A stretch of DNA of 22,580 nucleotides. Origin: Sphingomonadales bacterium. Its GTDB lineage: Bacteria > Bacteroidota > Bacteroidia > UBA7662. The notes beneath the pieces are model-generated. The model was not told where the DNA came from and did not search any database. It saw only the letters and a program-made list of their open reading frames with translations. The stretch's first letter is position 1; every line of letters starts with the position of its first letter. The translations under genes were made by a program, and so were the position numbers. Location: positions 1-22,580 of the forward strand of contig VHAW01000013.1 in the NCBI GenBank assembly GCA_016872225.1. The letters run 5' to 3'. Below are positions 15,101-21,188 of this stretch, piece after piece.

Positions 15101-15773
15101 GGCGAGGCAAATTGCTCACGATATCAAAAATCCATTGACTCCGATGAAGTTGCGTATTCAGAAATTGTTGCGAGATTACAAAGAGAACTCTGAGGTGTTT
15201 GATGCAAAATTCGAGTCGGATGCCAAATCCGTTTTGCAACAAATTGATTTGCTGACCGAAATAGCCAATACCTACAGGGATTTTTCACGGGAATCGGAGG
15301 CGGATAAATCTCCTATAATTTGGAGTAATTTAATTCAAGAAGTGGCAGGGTGGTTCAGTGAGCAATGTGTTTTGATTTGGTTTGTGGAGCCGCAGGCTGC
15401 AACGGCACGCATTCAAGGGCACCCGAATCGTTTGCAGCGTGTTCTTCAAAATTTGTTACAAAATTCCGTTCAGGCCAAATTAGATGATGCCGATAAGGCT
15501 CATGTGAACATTAAGCTAAGTTTAGTCCGTGACGAAATTGTCCTTGAATTAGTGGATCAAGGGACAGGAATTTCGGATGAAATGCAGGGACGATTGTTTG
15601 AACTTAATTTCACAACGCGTAGCAAAGGTTTGGGGTTGGGCCTGGCCATGTCCCGCAAAATCGTGGAACAGCATGGAGGAAGTCTTCGCTTGGGTTATTC
15701 CGATGAGCGAGGGACCGCTTTTATTTGGGCGATGCCACTTTACGATCCAAACTCGGAGCGTAGCGTTTCGTAA
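12105..15773 (+). CDS. Very large multi-spanning sensor histidine kinase, NtrY-like core
   Basis: A 1222-residue membrane kinase. Layout by hydrophobicity: helix at ~17-36; extracytoplasmic region ~37-205; a block of roughly seven to nine helices ~206-447; a second soluble region ~450-698; helices at ~699-717 and ~746-769; a third soluble region ~770-908; a helix at ~910-932; HAMP-like linker ~933-985; HisKA domain with phospho-acceptor His1005 (RQIAHDIKNPLTPMKL); and a HATPase domain with N-box Asn1120 (QNLLQNSVQAK), VDQGTGIS and KGLGLGLAMSRKIV. The HDIKNPLTPMKL form and the AERNTAWKEMARQ lead-in are those of NtrY-type kinases, but the sensory half is much longer than NtrY's. No response regulator is adjacent. 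The signal is unknown; linkage to hldD hints at envelope sensing (inference). Its last 34 bases are antisense to the end of maf. Confidence 0.9.
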   Translation: MVWPSSFDFVWKKLIAKPLIYWLLWCFLGLAVLWSYQSQQWSSSKLVSEAVRYWEQQLPVIFEQMEDWKQNPDAVQGAWDEVSWDQDGCRTYWKGNDLSSRDDKVFQNLKEDAWVKVLSGSGLVFVQDSPHGRRVAFVRLEYRYGLTTGTMPFGMLVPFDGGDKLYIVPPSQTMDGQSVRWEGKVWFRVQAAGRHQVFQRSKQWIFHGLLGCWLMLWALLVRGYHRKRWVASSMWILGALVGNLWLWGSEFGGSRFFELVQGVDWCLWSQAGILFNVLWIALFIKVFVLPLHKVDSKEPTSSRNIINLLGAWGAWSGLYLAWVLILDAGQVKIGWANPMNWSWDDAAWVLSLMILMVLVLNLMQRIELFRDGDKRPLVLGILGMILVVLWGFGAGWTLWGWLLGLGYGAWLGIGYLWKRFSQGSSGKNLVLGLMGIFCSILIYGQHWRIQVSSAQGQLTTLVEPRPLEAYTYFIPFIDSLRDDAAWLDSSSRPVVDLSRVILDKHYSNLNPFFDLLSSDLILNTLDSIIPVNPSNSELVSAWKGSVQEFQIKGRNAYRLRIAVGISKPVPDTLVVILAQKFFPSFSPIPSILGTGTSWSSFPGRTGLALYEKGSLIFQSGAYPYPFLLPEPWLNSYVLGILSGESVISWFSVWQKTSFMGHKRNQLNPWSWMLSRDGRPVLIFRIEKNQVAVMVLEKPSLMMPLALGALMTMLMWWMLRLPKGNSRNNFWGSMQWKTFRFQTKVQWATTFLVILVIAALVGFTIFFITAQYRNESQASLLAQLRQFHLMSQDLVSAEGALTDNLVRAMRDRAALNDIDFFLYDVDGQFRSGSRALWFERALVSDYMPFTLWKSFGEGQFQFQLIEERIGQVDYLSAYHTLRNPQGHLIGFVNLPFVNKAPRGAPELNEYLAGVISVFALVLILSILMAYRLAKGVAFPIQVLTKALLQAKTGRKITLDEQMSGGEFGLLLKSYNQMVQSLTENEKRLAEAERNTAWKEMARQIAHDIKNPLTPMKLRIQKLLRDYKENSEVFDAKFESDAKSVLQQIDLLTEIANTYRDFSRESEADKSPIIWSNLIQEVAGWFSEQCVLIWFVEPQAATARIQGHPNRLQRVLQNLLQNSVQAKLDDADKAHVNIKLSLVRDEIVLELVDQGTGISDEMQGRLFELNFTTRSKGLGLGLAMSRKIVEQHGGSLRLGYSDERGTAFIWAMPLYDPNSERSVS

Positions 15774-16321
15774 ACCAGAGGCAGGGGCAGACCCATCACG
15801 TTGAGGGGACAGCCGTGGATGCTACGGATTGCCCTATGGCCCATCCATTCTTGAATACCATAGGCGCCTGCTTTGTCGTAGGGTTGATACTGATCCACAT
15901 ACCATTCGATCTCCTGCTGCTCGAGGGTGTACCATTCCAGGAAGGTGGTGGATTGCAAATGGATTTCTTTGTCCACCGTTCTTAGGCACACACCTGTATC
16001 AACTCGGTGGGTTTTTCCGGATAATTGTTGTAACATTGCAATGGCCGAATCCCGATCCAGGGCCTTACCCATTAAGCGACCTTCACAAATAACGGTTGTG
16101 TCAGCAGTGAGCAACAATTCGTTGCATGTTATGGGTATGGCAAGCGATTTGATGCGGGCCAGATGAGGGGCGGTTTCTTCAATGACTGGATGCAGCAGCG
16201 TTTCCTCATGAATGGGAACAACCCGCAGATCAAAGGGTAAACCGATATCCGACAACAAGGCAGCGCGTCGAGGTGAACCCGAGCCCAGCACAAGACGATG
16301 GCTAAGGCGTAGAGGTCCCAT
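15740..16321 (-). CDS. maf: Maf family nucleoside triphosphate pyrophosphatase
   Basis: House-cleaning enzyme that hydrolyses dTTP, UTP and modified nucleotides to monophosphates; overproduction blocks septation in some bacteria. The 193-residue protein has the normal length. Motifs: LVLGSGSPRRAALL (11-24), LLTADTTV with Asp74, GKALDRDSAIAMLQQLSGKTHRV, and YDKAGAYGIQ at 148-156. The last is the form found in the dTTP/UTP-specific YhdE group rather than the m7GTP-specific YceF group. It is the last gene of the ccmE-ccmF-DUF2520-UbiA-maf run, and its start overlaps the UbiA stop by 20 bases. The 3' end runs 34 bases into the histidine kinase gene on the other strand. Confidence 0.94.
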   Translation of the reverse strand: MGPLRLSHRLVLGSGSPRRAALLSDIGLPFDLRVVPIHEETLLHPVIEETAPHLARIKSLAIPITCNELLLTADTTVICEGRLMGKALDRDSAIAMLQQLSGKTHRVDTGVCLRTVDKEIHLQSTTFLEWYTLEQQEIEWYVDQYQPYDKAGAYGIQEWMGHRAIRSIHGCPLNVMGLPLPLVYETLRSEFGS

Positions 16322-17333
16322 ACAGAAAAATCATGTAATAGGCCCACAGGGAGAGGATGCCTATCGCAAAATACAGTTTAATCCAAAGACTTAAGGTTCG
16401 GTAGGGTTGTATGCTCTCCGAGGATTTGTCGCTTTCTTTGTCGTTTTGGGCCGAGTGGCTTTCCTTGGAGCCTATGCACAAGGCCACAAGCTTCCATAGA
16501 ATGGCGGAGGACCATAGCCATGCCAAGGTAGAATACGCGGCTTCCATGGTGGCTTGGTTGGTCCATTGCAACCAGACTATGAATGTATTCAATCCCCAAA
16601 CAAAGCTCCATACCACCGAGGTGATACAGGTGGTCCAACGAATGCCGTGAATGACGGCAACTGTGTGGGCTTCGATGTAAAGGTCGCCAGCATAGTCCTC
16701 ACAAGCCTTGATTAATTCTCTGCTTAGGGTAATCAAGGTGCAAAATGCCAGGTAAATCAACCAAACCCTGTGGAGTTTATCCGAATCGCCTCGATAATAC
16801 CGGAAGAGAATCCCCATGGCCTTGAACTCGTAGAGCCAAGGCAAGGCCACCCAAAGGAAACAAAGGAACACAATGACCAATGGGCCTATCAAACCTTGCT
16901 TTTTCCAATGTTCGGAATAGCGAAAAAGCAAGAAGACCGCCGCGATAGGCACTAAGGTGAGGTTCAGGAGGCCGGCTTGCCATGCGGACCAGGCACAGAG
17001 GCTTAGCCCTACGCCGTTCAGGCCCCAATATGCAGGCCAGAAGAGGTTCTCGGCGATGACGGGTCGTCTTTTCCCGTTGCGATGATCGGAATCCCTGTCA
17101 AAATAGTCGTTGATTAAATTACCAGCTCCGGCAAGCAAGGTCGCTCCCAGAACCATGATCAGGAAATCGCGATGATCCAGACCGAAATTGAGAAGCCGGG
17201 TTTCGAGTACTGGTAACATCAGAAAAAATCGAAATGAAATCAAGGTCCAAGCAAGTAATACCAGGTTAATGGGTCTGGTGGCTCGCATTACCAACCACAA
17301 ATTCGACGATTCTTTGGAAGTTGGTTCAGTCAT
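16302..17333 (-). CDS. UbiA family prenyltransferase
   Basis: Integral membrane prenyltransferase of 343 residues with about eight or nine hydrophobic helices. The first Asp-rich motif is NLINDYFDRDSD, followed by RNGKRRPVI. The second is SRELIKACEDYAGD, where the usual DxxxD is kept as EDYAGD with Cys-Glu before it. The pattern with 'GNLINDYFD' and 'RE.IKd.EDy.GD' resembles the Bacteroidota members annotated as geranylgeranylglycerol-phosphate geranylgeranyltransferase, but menaquinone or haem-O type substrates cannot be excluded. A charged Ser/Lys/Glu loop near residues 290-315 lengthens it beyond the usual ~280-300. I chose the ATG at 17333; the frame is open two codons upstream, to a TTG. 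The start overlaps the DUF2520 stop by 8 bases. Confidence 0.85.
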   Translation of the reverse strand: MTEPTSKESSNLWLVMRATRPINLVLLAWTLISFRFFLMLPVLETRLLNFGLDHRDFLIMVLGATLLAGAGNLINDYFDRDSDHRNGKRRPVIAENLFWPAYWGLNGVGLSLCAWSAWQAGLLNLTLVPIAAVFLLFRYSEHWKKQGLIGPLVIVFLCFLWVALPWLYEFKAMGILFRYYRGDSDKLHRVWLIYLAFCTLITLSRELIKACEDYAGDLYIEAHTVAVIHGIRWTTCITSVVWSFVWGLNTFIVWLQWTNQATMEAAYSTLAWLWSSAILWKLVALCIGSKESHSAQNDKESDKSSESIQPYRTLSLWIKLYFAIGILSLWAYYMIFLYGTSTP

Positions 17334-18141
17334 GGCCAAGCTTGGTCTTTTCTTGGGCGATTAAGTTACTCAAGGTGCGGTACAAGGCCTGTCCTTCGGG
17401 GTCCTGTTCTAGGAGGGCAAGGTGCTTGTCCATGGTTTCGGTATCGCCTCGATGGGCAGGGCCGCTTTGACGTGTCAAAGGATCTGCCGAATTTTTGGTA
17501 AAAAGACGTAGTTGTTGCTGCAAAATAGGCAAGAGCAAGCCGTGTTCTCCTTGACCCTCCAGGATTTTGTGTCCCCAATGCAGGAGCAGGTTGTTGAAGT
17601 TGGCGGTCATTACCGCGGCAAGGTGTATTTGGACCCGTTGAGCAAGGGTCGAAGGGATAGGATGGGCTTGCAGACCTCGGCACCATGCTTCCAGCATTTG
17701 GCGCAAAGGTTCGTTGTTGGTTTCCAACAGCATTGGGACGCCTTGCAAGAGATTTTCATGCGGTTGACTTAAATTCATCACGGGCCATAAGACTCCGTGA
17801 CGAGGATGCCCGGCAAGAATCTCCATGGAAAGGGTGCCTCCGCAGTGTATTATGTGTTGATGGTCTTGGCATTCGAATTGGGCCGCAACCTCCGCAACGG
17901 CTTTGTCTGAAACCGCAAGCACAAGGACATCACCAGTCCACGAAGAAACATGAGATTTCGTTATCATTTGATGTTCAACCTCTAAGCGATTGGACAAGGC
18001 TTTGCCACGTCCTGCATGCCGCGACCAAACTTGGGTGATGTTGACTCCAGCATGCATAAGACCCAAGCTCAAAGCCCAAGCCGCTTGCCCGGCACCGACG
18101 ATGGCGACACGTCCACCGGACTTAGTCAGCTCTTCGCTCAT
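17326..18141 (-). CDS. Rossmann-like and DUF2520 domain protein
   Basis: A 271-residue protein related to ketopantoate/prephenate-type dehydrogenases. The Rossmann loop RVAIVGAGQAAWALSLGLMHAG is at 11-32, followed by VWSR and, at about residue 70, DVLVLAVSDKAV. The GVLWPVMNLS segment corresponds to the 'G..yPlqtfs' motif of the family. The C-terminal DUF2520 helical part has LAAVMTANFNNLL, SGPAHRGDTETMDKHL and ALYRTLSNLI. The reaction is unknown. In Bacteroidota this family is typically near UbiA and Maf genes, often with a KdsC-like phosphatase between (from memory); that phosphatase is absent here. I chose the ATG at 18141; an upstream in-frame TTG at 18168 is less likely. The start overlaps the ccmF end by 20 bases. 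Confidence 0.87.
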   Translation of the reverse strand: MSEELTKSGGRVAIVGAGQAAWALSLGLMHAGVNITQVWSRHAGRGKALSNRLEVEHQMITKSHVSSWTGDVLVLAVSDKAVAEVAAQFECQDHQHIIHCGGTLSMEILAGHPRHGVLWPVMNLSQPHENLLQGVPMLLETNNEPLRQMLEAWCRGLQAHPIPSTLAQRVQIHLAAVMTANFNNLLLHWGHKILEGQGEHGLLLPILQQQLRLFTKNSADPLTRQSGPAHRGDTETMDKHLALLEQDPEGQALYRTLSNLIAQEKTKLGHD

Positions 18142-20569
18142 TTTGGTACTGACGGTTACGATGCACAATGCTCATGCTCAAACCCAAAACAAGGAGAAAG
18201 CTGCCGTACCATACCGCATTAATCCAAGGGAAGCGCAGCATCTTGAGCACCACATAAGGCCGTGGCGGAGGAGGCGTGGTTTGAACAGCGAGAGCAATTT
18301 GTTGTTTGCCAGGGTCTATGCTTTGCAATTGGAGGCGTATGCCGGGTTCGGCACTTTGGTCCGGATAACGAAATTCAACTCCGTTTCGAAGGACATAAAC
18401 CGGCATCAATTGGAAGGTGGTATCGACTCGTTGAACGCGGACCGGGGCACCGACGGCAACCTGCGCGCCAGAACATTGGGCAGACCATGCGGAGTCGAGA
18501 TTGGTCTTGAGACCTTCGAAGACCAGCAAGTATTCCTGCAGCATTAAGGTATCACCGCGTGCGTTGAGGTAATGCAAAACCGGTTCCTTGTATTCTTGCG
18601 AGGTGGCTTGCAAGGAAGCCGGGTCCGGAACCTGGGTGACGTGCATGTACAAATCATGATCCCAGAAATGCATCGTGGCCGGCGAGGCGATCAAACCCAT
18701 CTTGGGATTGATCTGGGCATTGGGGTATAGCGTACGGCTGAAACGCACCTTGCCTTGGTCATCACTTTGTTCAAAACGAAGTTTGTAATATCGGTTGGGC
18801 TCAACCACCGAATCCCCCAGGTATTGTACGGAATACCCTGCAATGGATTGACTTTGATTTTCGTAGAGCAAGACATTTTCTCGGGCCTGGGCCGGGGAGA
18901 AATTGGGTCCCAAGGGGGTATTGTTAAGGTTCAAGGAAACTACTTCTTTGCGGGAGGAAGAAACCAAGATCCCCAGCATCATCAAGGCAAAACCAAAATG
19001 GGCAGTCAAGCCTCCTTGCCTCACGATTTTCTGACGACGACGGTACATGTGCGTAAGGTTCCCGACCAGCGCAAAGCAGGCCGCAAAAATCAAGAGGAGA
19101 TAGGACCAGTACCCAATGCCCATGGAATAGGCCACGGCCAGCGTCAAGACCACAGCTACCAAAGTGATTTGAATGATCCATTGCAACACGGGCCTTGGAT
19201 CGCTTTTCTTAAAGCGCAGCTCAAAGGCAACTGTTCCTAACAAAAGAATAAGGACCGCGATTGGCAATTGCCAACGGTTGTAATAGGAGACCACCTCGGC
19301 GGGGGGGGCCATGTTGCTGCCTGCGATGGCATTGAACACAGGAATAGAAGTGGTGAAAAGAATTTGCAAGGCGCTGATGACAAGGGTCATGCTTCCAATA
19401 AAAAGCCAAAATTCTCTGGAACTTCCGGCCTCTTCACCGTTCCTTTCACGGGCTGGGATTTCTTTCCAACGAAGGACGAGCAACACTATAGCAAGCAACA
19501 CAAAGGCACTCAAGAAAATCAAAAGTTGACCCGACAAGCCCAGGTCCGTGAATGAATGCACCGAGCTTTCGCCCAAGATCCCGGAGCGGGTCAGAAAGGT
19601 GGCATACAGCACCAGCAAGAAACCGAGCAGTACGAGGATGAAGGTGGACCGCAGGGAATATTGGCTTTTGGTGTAGGCATGCATGCCATGCAGTGCGGCG
19701 ACGAGCAACAACCATGGGAGCAGCGATGCATTTTCGACCGGATCCCAAGCCCAATAGCCGCCGAAATTTAAGGATTCGTAGGCCCATGCTGCGCCCATTA
19801 CGATGCCGCTCCCCAGAGTGAGGATGGCGACCAAGGTCCAACCCTGTGCGAGACCCACCCATGCATCGTAACGTTTGGTCCACAAGGCACTCACGGCGTA
19901 AGCGAAAGGAATTGTGCAAGAGGCAAAACCCAAAAAGAGTACCGGAGGATGGATGACCATCCATGGATTCTGTAACAACGGGTTGAGTCCATTTCCGTCG
20001 GTAATCCATTGCAAGTAATCTGGTCGATTGAAAATAGGGGCCTGAAGGGTTTCACGAAGGAGGGTAAAAGGACTGCTTCCGATATGCCAATCCAACAGGT
20101 CAGGAATTACTAGGTTGGTTCCCAGAAGCATGCTGGTGAGCATGAGTTGGGCAAGGGAAAGAACTCCCATGACGCCAGCCTCCCAACGCCTTCCGCTTAC
20201 GGCGAGAAATATCCACCCTAATACCATGTGCCAGAAAATCCAGAGCAGAAAGCTACCTTCCTGCCCTTCCCAAAAGGCAGATAAAATGTAATGGGTTGGC
20301 AAGGCTTTGGAGGCATGGGACCATGCGTAATGGTATTCGTAGCGATGGAAATAAATGATACCAAAAAGGGTGGCAATGATGGTGACCACCGCTGCACTGT
20401 GGATGCCGAAGGCCCAACGACCCCATTGTTCCCAACGACCTTGAGTCAACGTATGCCCACTTAAGGAATGCGCGTAGGCGAGGGTGCTCATCAGGGCGGC
20501 ACAGAAAGAAACAATGACCGCAAGATGCCCCAAATGGCCGGGCCAAAGTAATTCGCCAGCATATTCCAT
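18122..20569 (-). CDS. ccmF: Cytochrome c haem lyase subunit CcmF (CcsA-fold)
   Basis: Membrane component of System I cytochrome c maturation, which transfers haem from holo-CcmE to apocytochrome c. The 815-residue protein has about 14 or 15 helices. The haem-handling WWD domain is GGYWAWDPVENASLLPW at 270-286. NPLLQNPWMVIHPPVLFLGF, with conserved His208, lies at 196-215, and ATFLTRSGILGESSVHSF shortly after the WWD region. A soluble domain of ~200 residues before the last helix (about 555-785) is as in other CcmF proteins, and a proline run (TTPPPPRPY) lies near its end. It starts 17 bases after ccmE and ends overlapping DUF2520. The other ccm genes (A, B, C, H) are not in the window. Confidence 0.95.
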   Translation of the reverse strand: MEYAGELLWPGHLGHLAVIVSFCAALMSTLAYAHSLSGHTLTQGRWEQWGRWAFGIHSAAVVTIIATLFGIIYFHRYEYHYAWSHASKALPTHYILSAFWEGQEGSFLLWIFWHMVLGWIFLAVSGRRWEAGVMGVLSLAQLMLTSMLLGTNLVIPDLLDWHIGSSPFTLLRETLQAPIFNRPDYLQWITDGNGLNPLLQNPWMVIHPPVLFLGFASCTIPFAYAVSALWTKRYDAWVGLAQGWTLVAILTLGSGIVMGAAWAYESLNFGGYWAWDPVENASLLPWLLLVAALHGMHAYTKSQYSLRSTFILVLLGFLLVLYATFLTRSGILGESSVHSFTDLGLSGQLLIFLSAFVLLAIVLLVLRWKEIPARERNGEEAGSSREFWLFIGSMTLVISALQILFTTSIPVFNAIAGSNMAPPAEVVSYYNRWQLPIAVLILLLGTVAFELRFKKSDPRPVLQWIIQITLVAVVLTLAVAYSMGIGYWSYLLLIFAACFALVGNLTHMYRRRQKIVRQGGLTAHFGFALMMLGILVSSSRKEVVSLNLNNTPLGPNFSPAQARENVLLYENQSQSIAGYSVQYLGDSVVEPNRYYKLRFEQSDDQGKVRFSRTLYPNAQINPKMGLIASPATMHFWDHDLYMHVTQVPDPASLQATSQEYKEPVLHYLNARGDTLMLQEYLLVFEGLKTNLDSAWSAQCSGAQVAVGAPVRVQRVDTTFQLMPVYVLRNGVEFRYPDQSAEPGIRLQLQSIDPGKQQIALAVQTTPPPPRPYVVLKMLRFPWINAVWYGSFLLVLGLSMSIVHRNRQYQNERRAD

Positions 20570-20586
20570 TGCGAGGGTTCGAAGGG

Positions 20587-21072
20587 TTAGGGTTTAGGAG
20601 ACGTGGTGAGCACTTGGTCTTCGGTGTATTTGGAAGGGCATTTGGTCAGAATTTGATCTGCTACAAAGACCGTTTTGGCAGGGGTATTCGATGCATTGGT
20701 ATTCGCGGCGTTTGTATTCTCGGCATTCAAGCCGCCCTTTTCGCCGGATTTACTATTGCCCGGAACAATCTTGCCGATGATGACCACCTGTTCGGAGCGT
20801 TCGAAGTCTTGGGGCTTGGCACCGTAATACACCACGGGCATGCTCAAGCCTTTCTGGTCGCGTAACTTGAATTGGAGTAGGTTAGCGTCTTGGGTCGGAT
20901 TGTAAACCAGCGGAAAATCCCGATCCAATTGCCCCACCACGTGGTAGCTTTGGTCAGGGTTGGCCGCTGCCTCGGCAAAGTCTACGTAAGAGCTGCTTTC
21001 ACCCAGGGTGCTGACGAGAATCGCCAATCCGGTGCCAACCAGCAGCAAGAGGTAAAGGGCAGATTGTTTCAT
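20587..21072 (-). CDS. ccmE: Haem chaperone CcmE, Cys-type (CxxxY) variant
   Basis: Periplasmic membrane-anchored chaperone that binds haem covalently and hands it to CcmF. The 161 residues comprise an N-terminal anchor helix (5-22), then the OB-fold with YHVVGQLDRDF, LQFKLRDQKGLSMPVVYYGAKPQDF and EQVVIIGKI. The haem-attachment motif is KCPSKY: Cys145 replaces the usual His, with Tyr149 kept. This is the CxxxY form known from archaea and some bacteria. Inserted before the last strand is a low-complexity stretch with three copies of Asn-Ala-x-Asn-Thr (116-130), encoded by a 15-bp tandem repeat. It is the first gene of the run through ccmF to maf. A GAACTTTG site (one mismatch to TAnnTTTG) ends four bases before the ATG. 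Confidence 0.88.
   Translation of the reverse strand: MKQSALYLLLLVGTGLAILVSTLGESSSYVDFAEAAANPDQSYHVVGQLDRDFPLVYNPTQDANLLQFKLRDQKGLSMPVVYYGAKPQDFERSEQVVIIGKIVPGNSKSGEKGGLNAENTNAANTNASNTPAKTVFVADQILTKCPSKYTEDQVLTTSPKP
20683..20727 (-). repeat. 15-bp in-frame tandem repeat, three copies, in ccmE
   Basis: On the plus strand the units are GGTATTCGATGCATT, GGTATTCGCGGCGTT and TGTATTCTCGGCATT. Each encodes Asn-Ala-x-Asn-Thr on the minus strand (x = Glu, Ala, Ser). Copies differ at several positions, so this is an old or selected repeat rather than a fresh slippage event. Confidence 0.85.
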
Positions 21073-21188
21073 GGTTCAAAGTTCGCATCCAAAGAACGCA
21101 TTCATGTGCATTTTTGTTGATTGAACGCAATTTTGAGTCAAAACCTTGTACTGCCTAAACCACCACGCCCCTTTCAAGTCCACATCGC
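21073..21188. promoter_or_regulatory. Divergent ccmE / outer-membrane-protein spacer with repeats and a palindrome
   Basis: This is the longest spacer in the window (116 bases). Next to ccmE are two imperfect tandem 13-base units (21077-21089 and 21090-21102, CAAAGttCGCATc and CAAAGaaCGCATt), with the core AACGCA recurring near 21124. In the middle is a 13-base palindrome TTTTGAGTCAAAA (21131-21143) that overlaps a -7-like CAATTTTG (21128-21135). No exact TAnnTTTG box is present on either strand. Any regulator is unknown. Confidence 0.35.

Noticed and set aside
17990..18547. 185-residue plus-strand open frame across ccmF and DUF2520
   Set aside because: It lies antisense to two genes with clear family motifs; low-complexity content and no recognisable domain.
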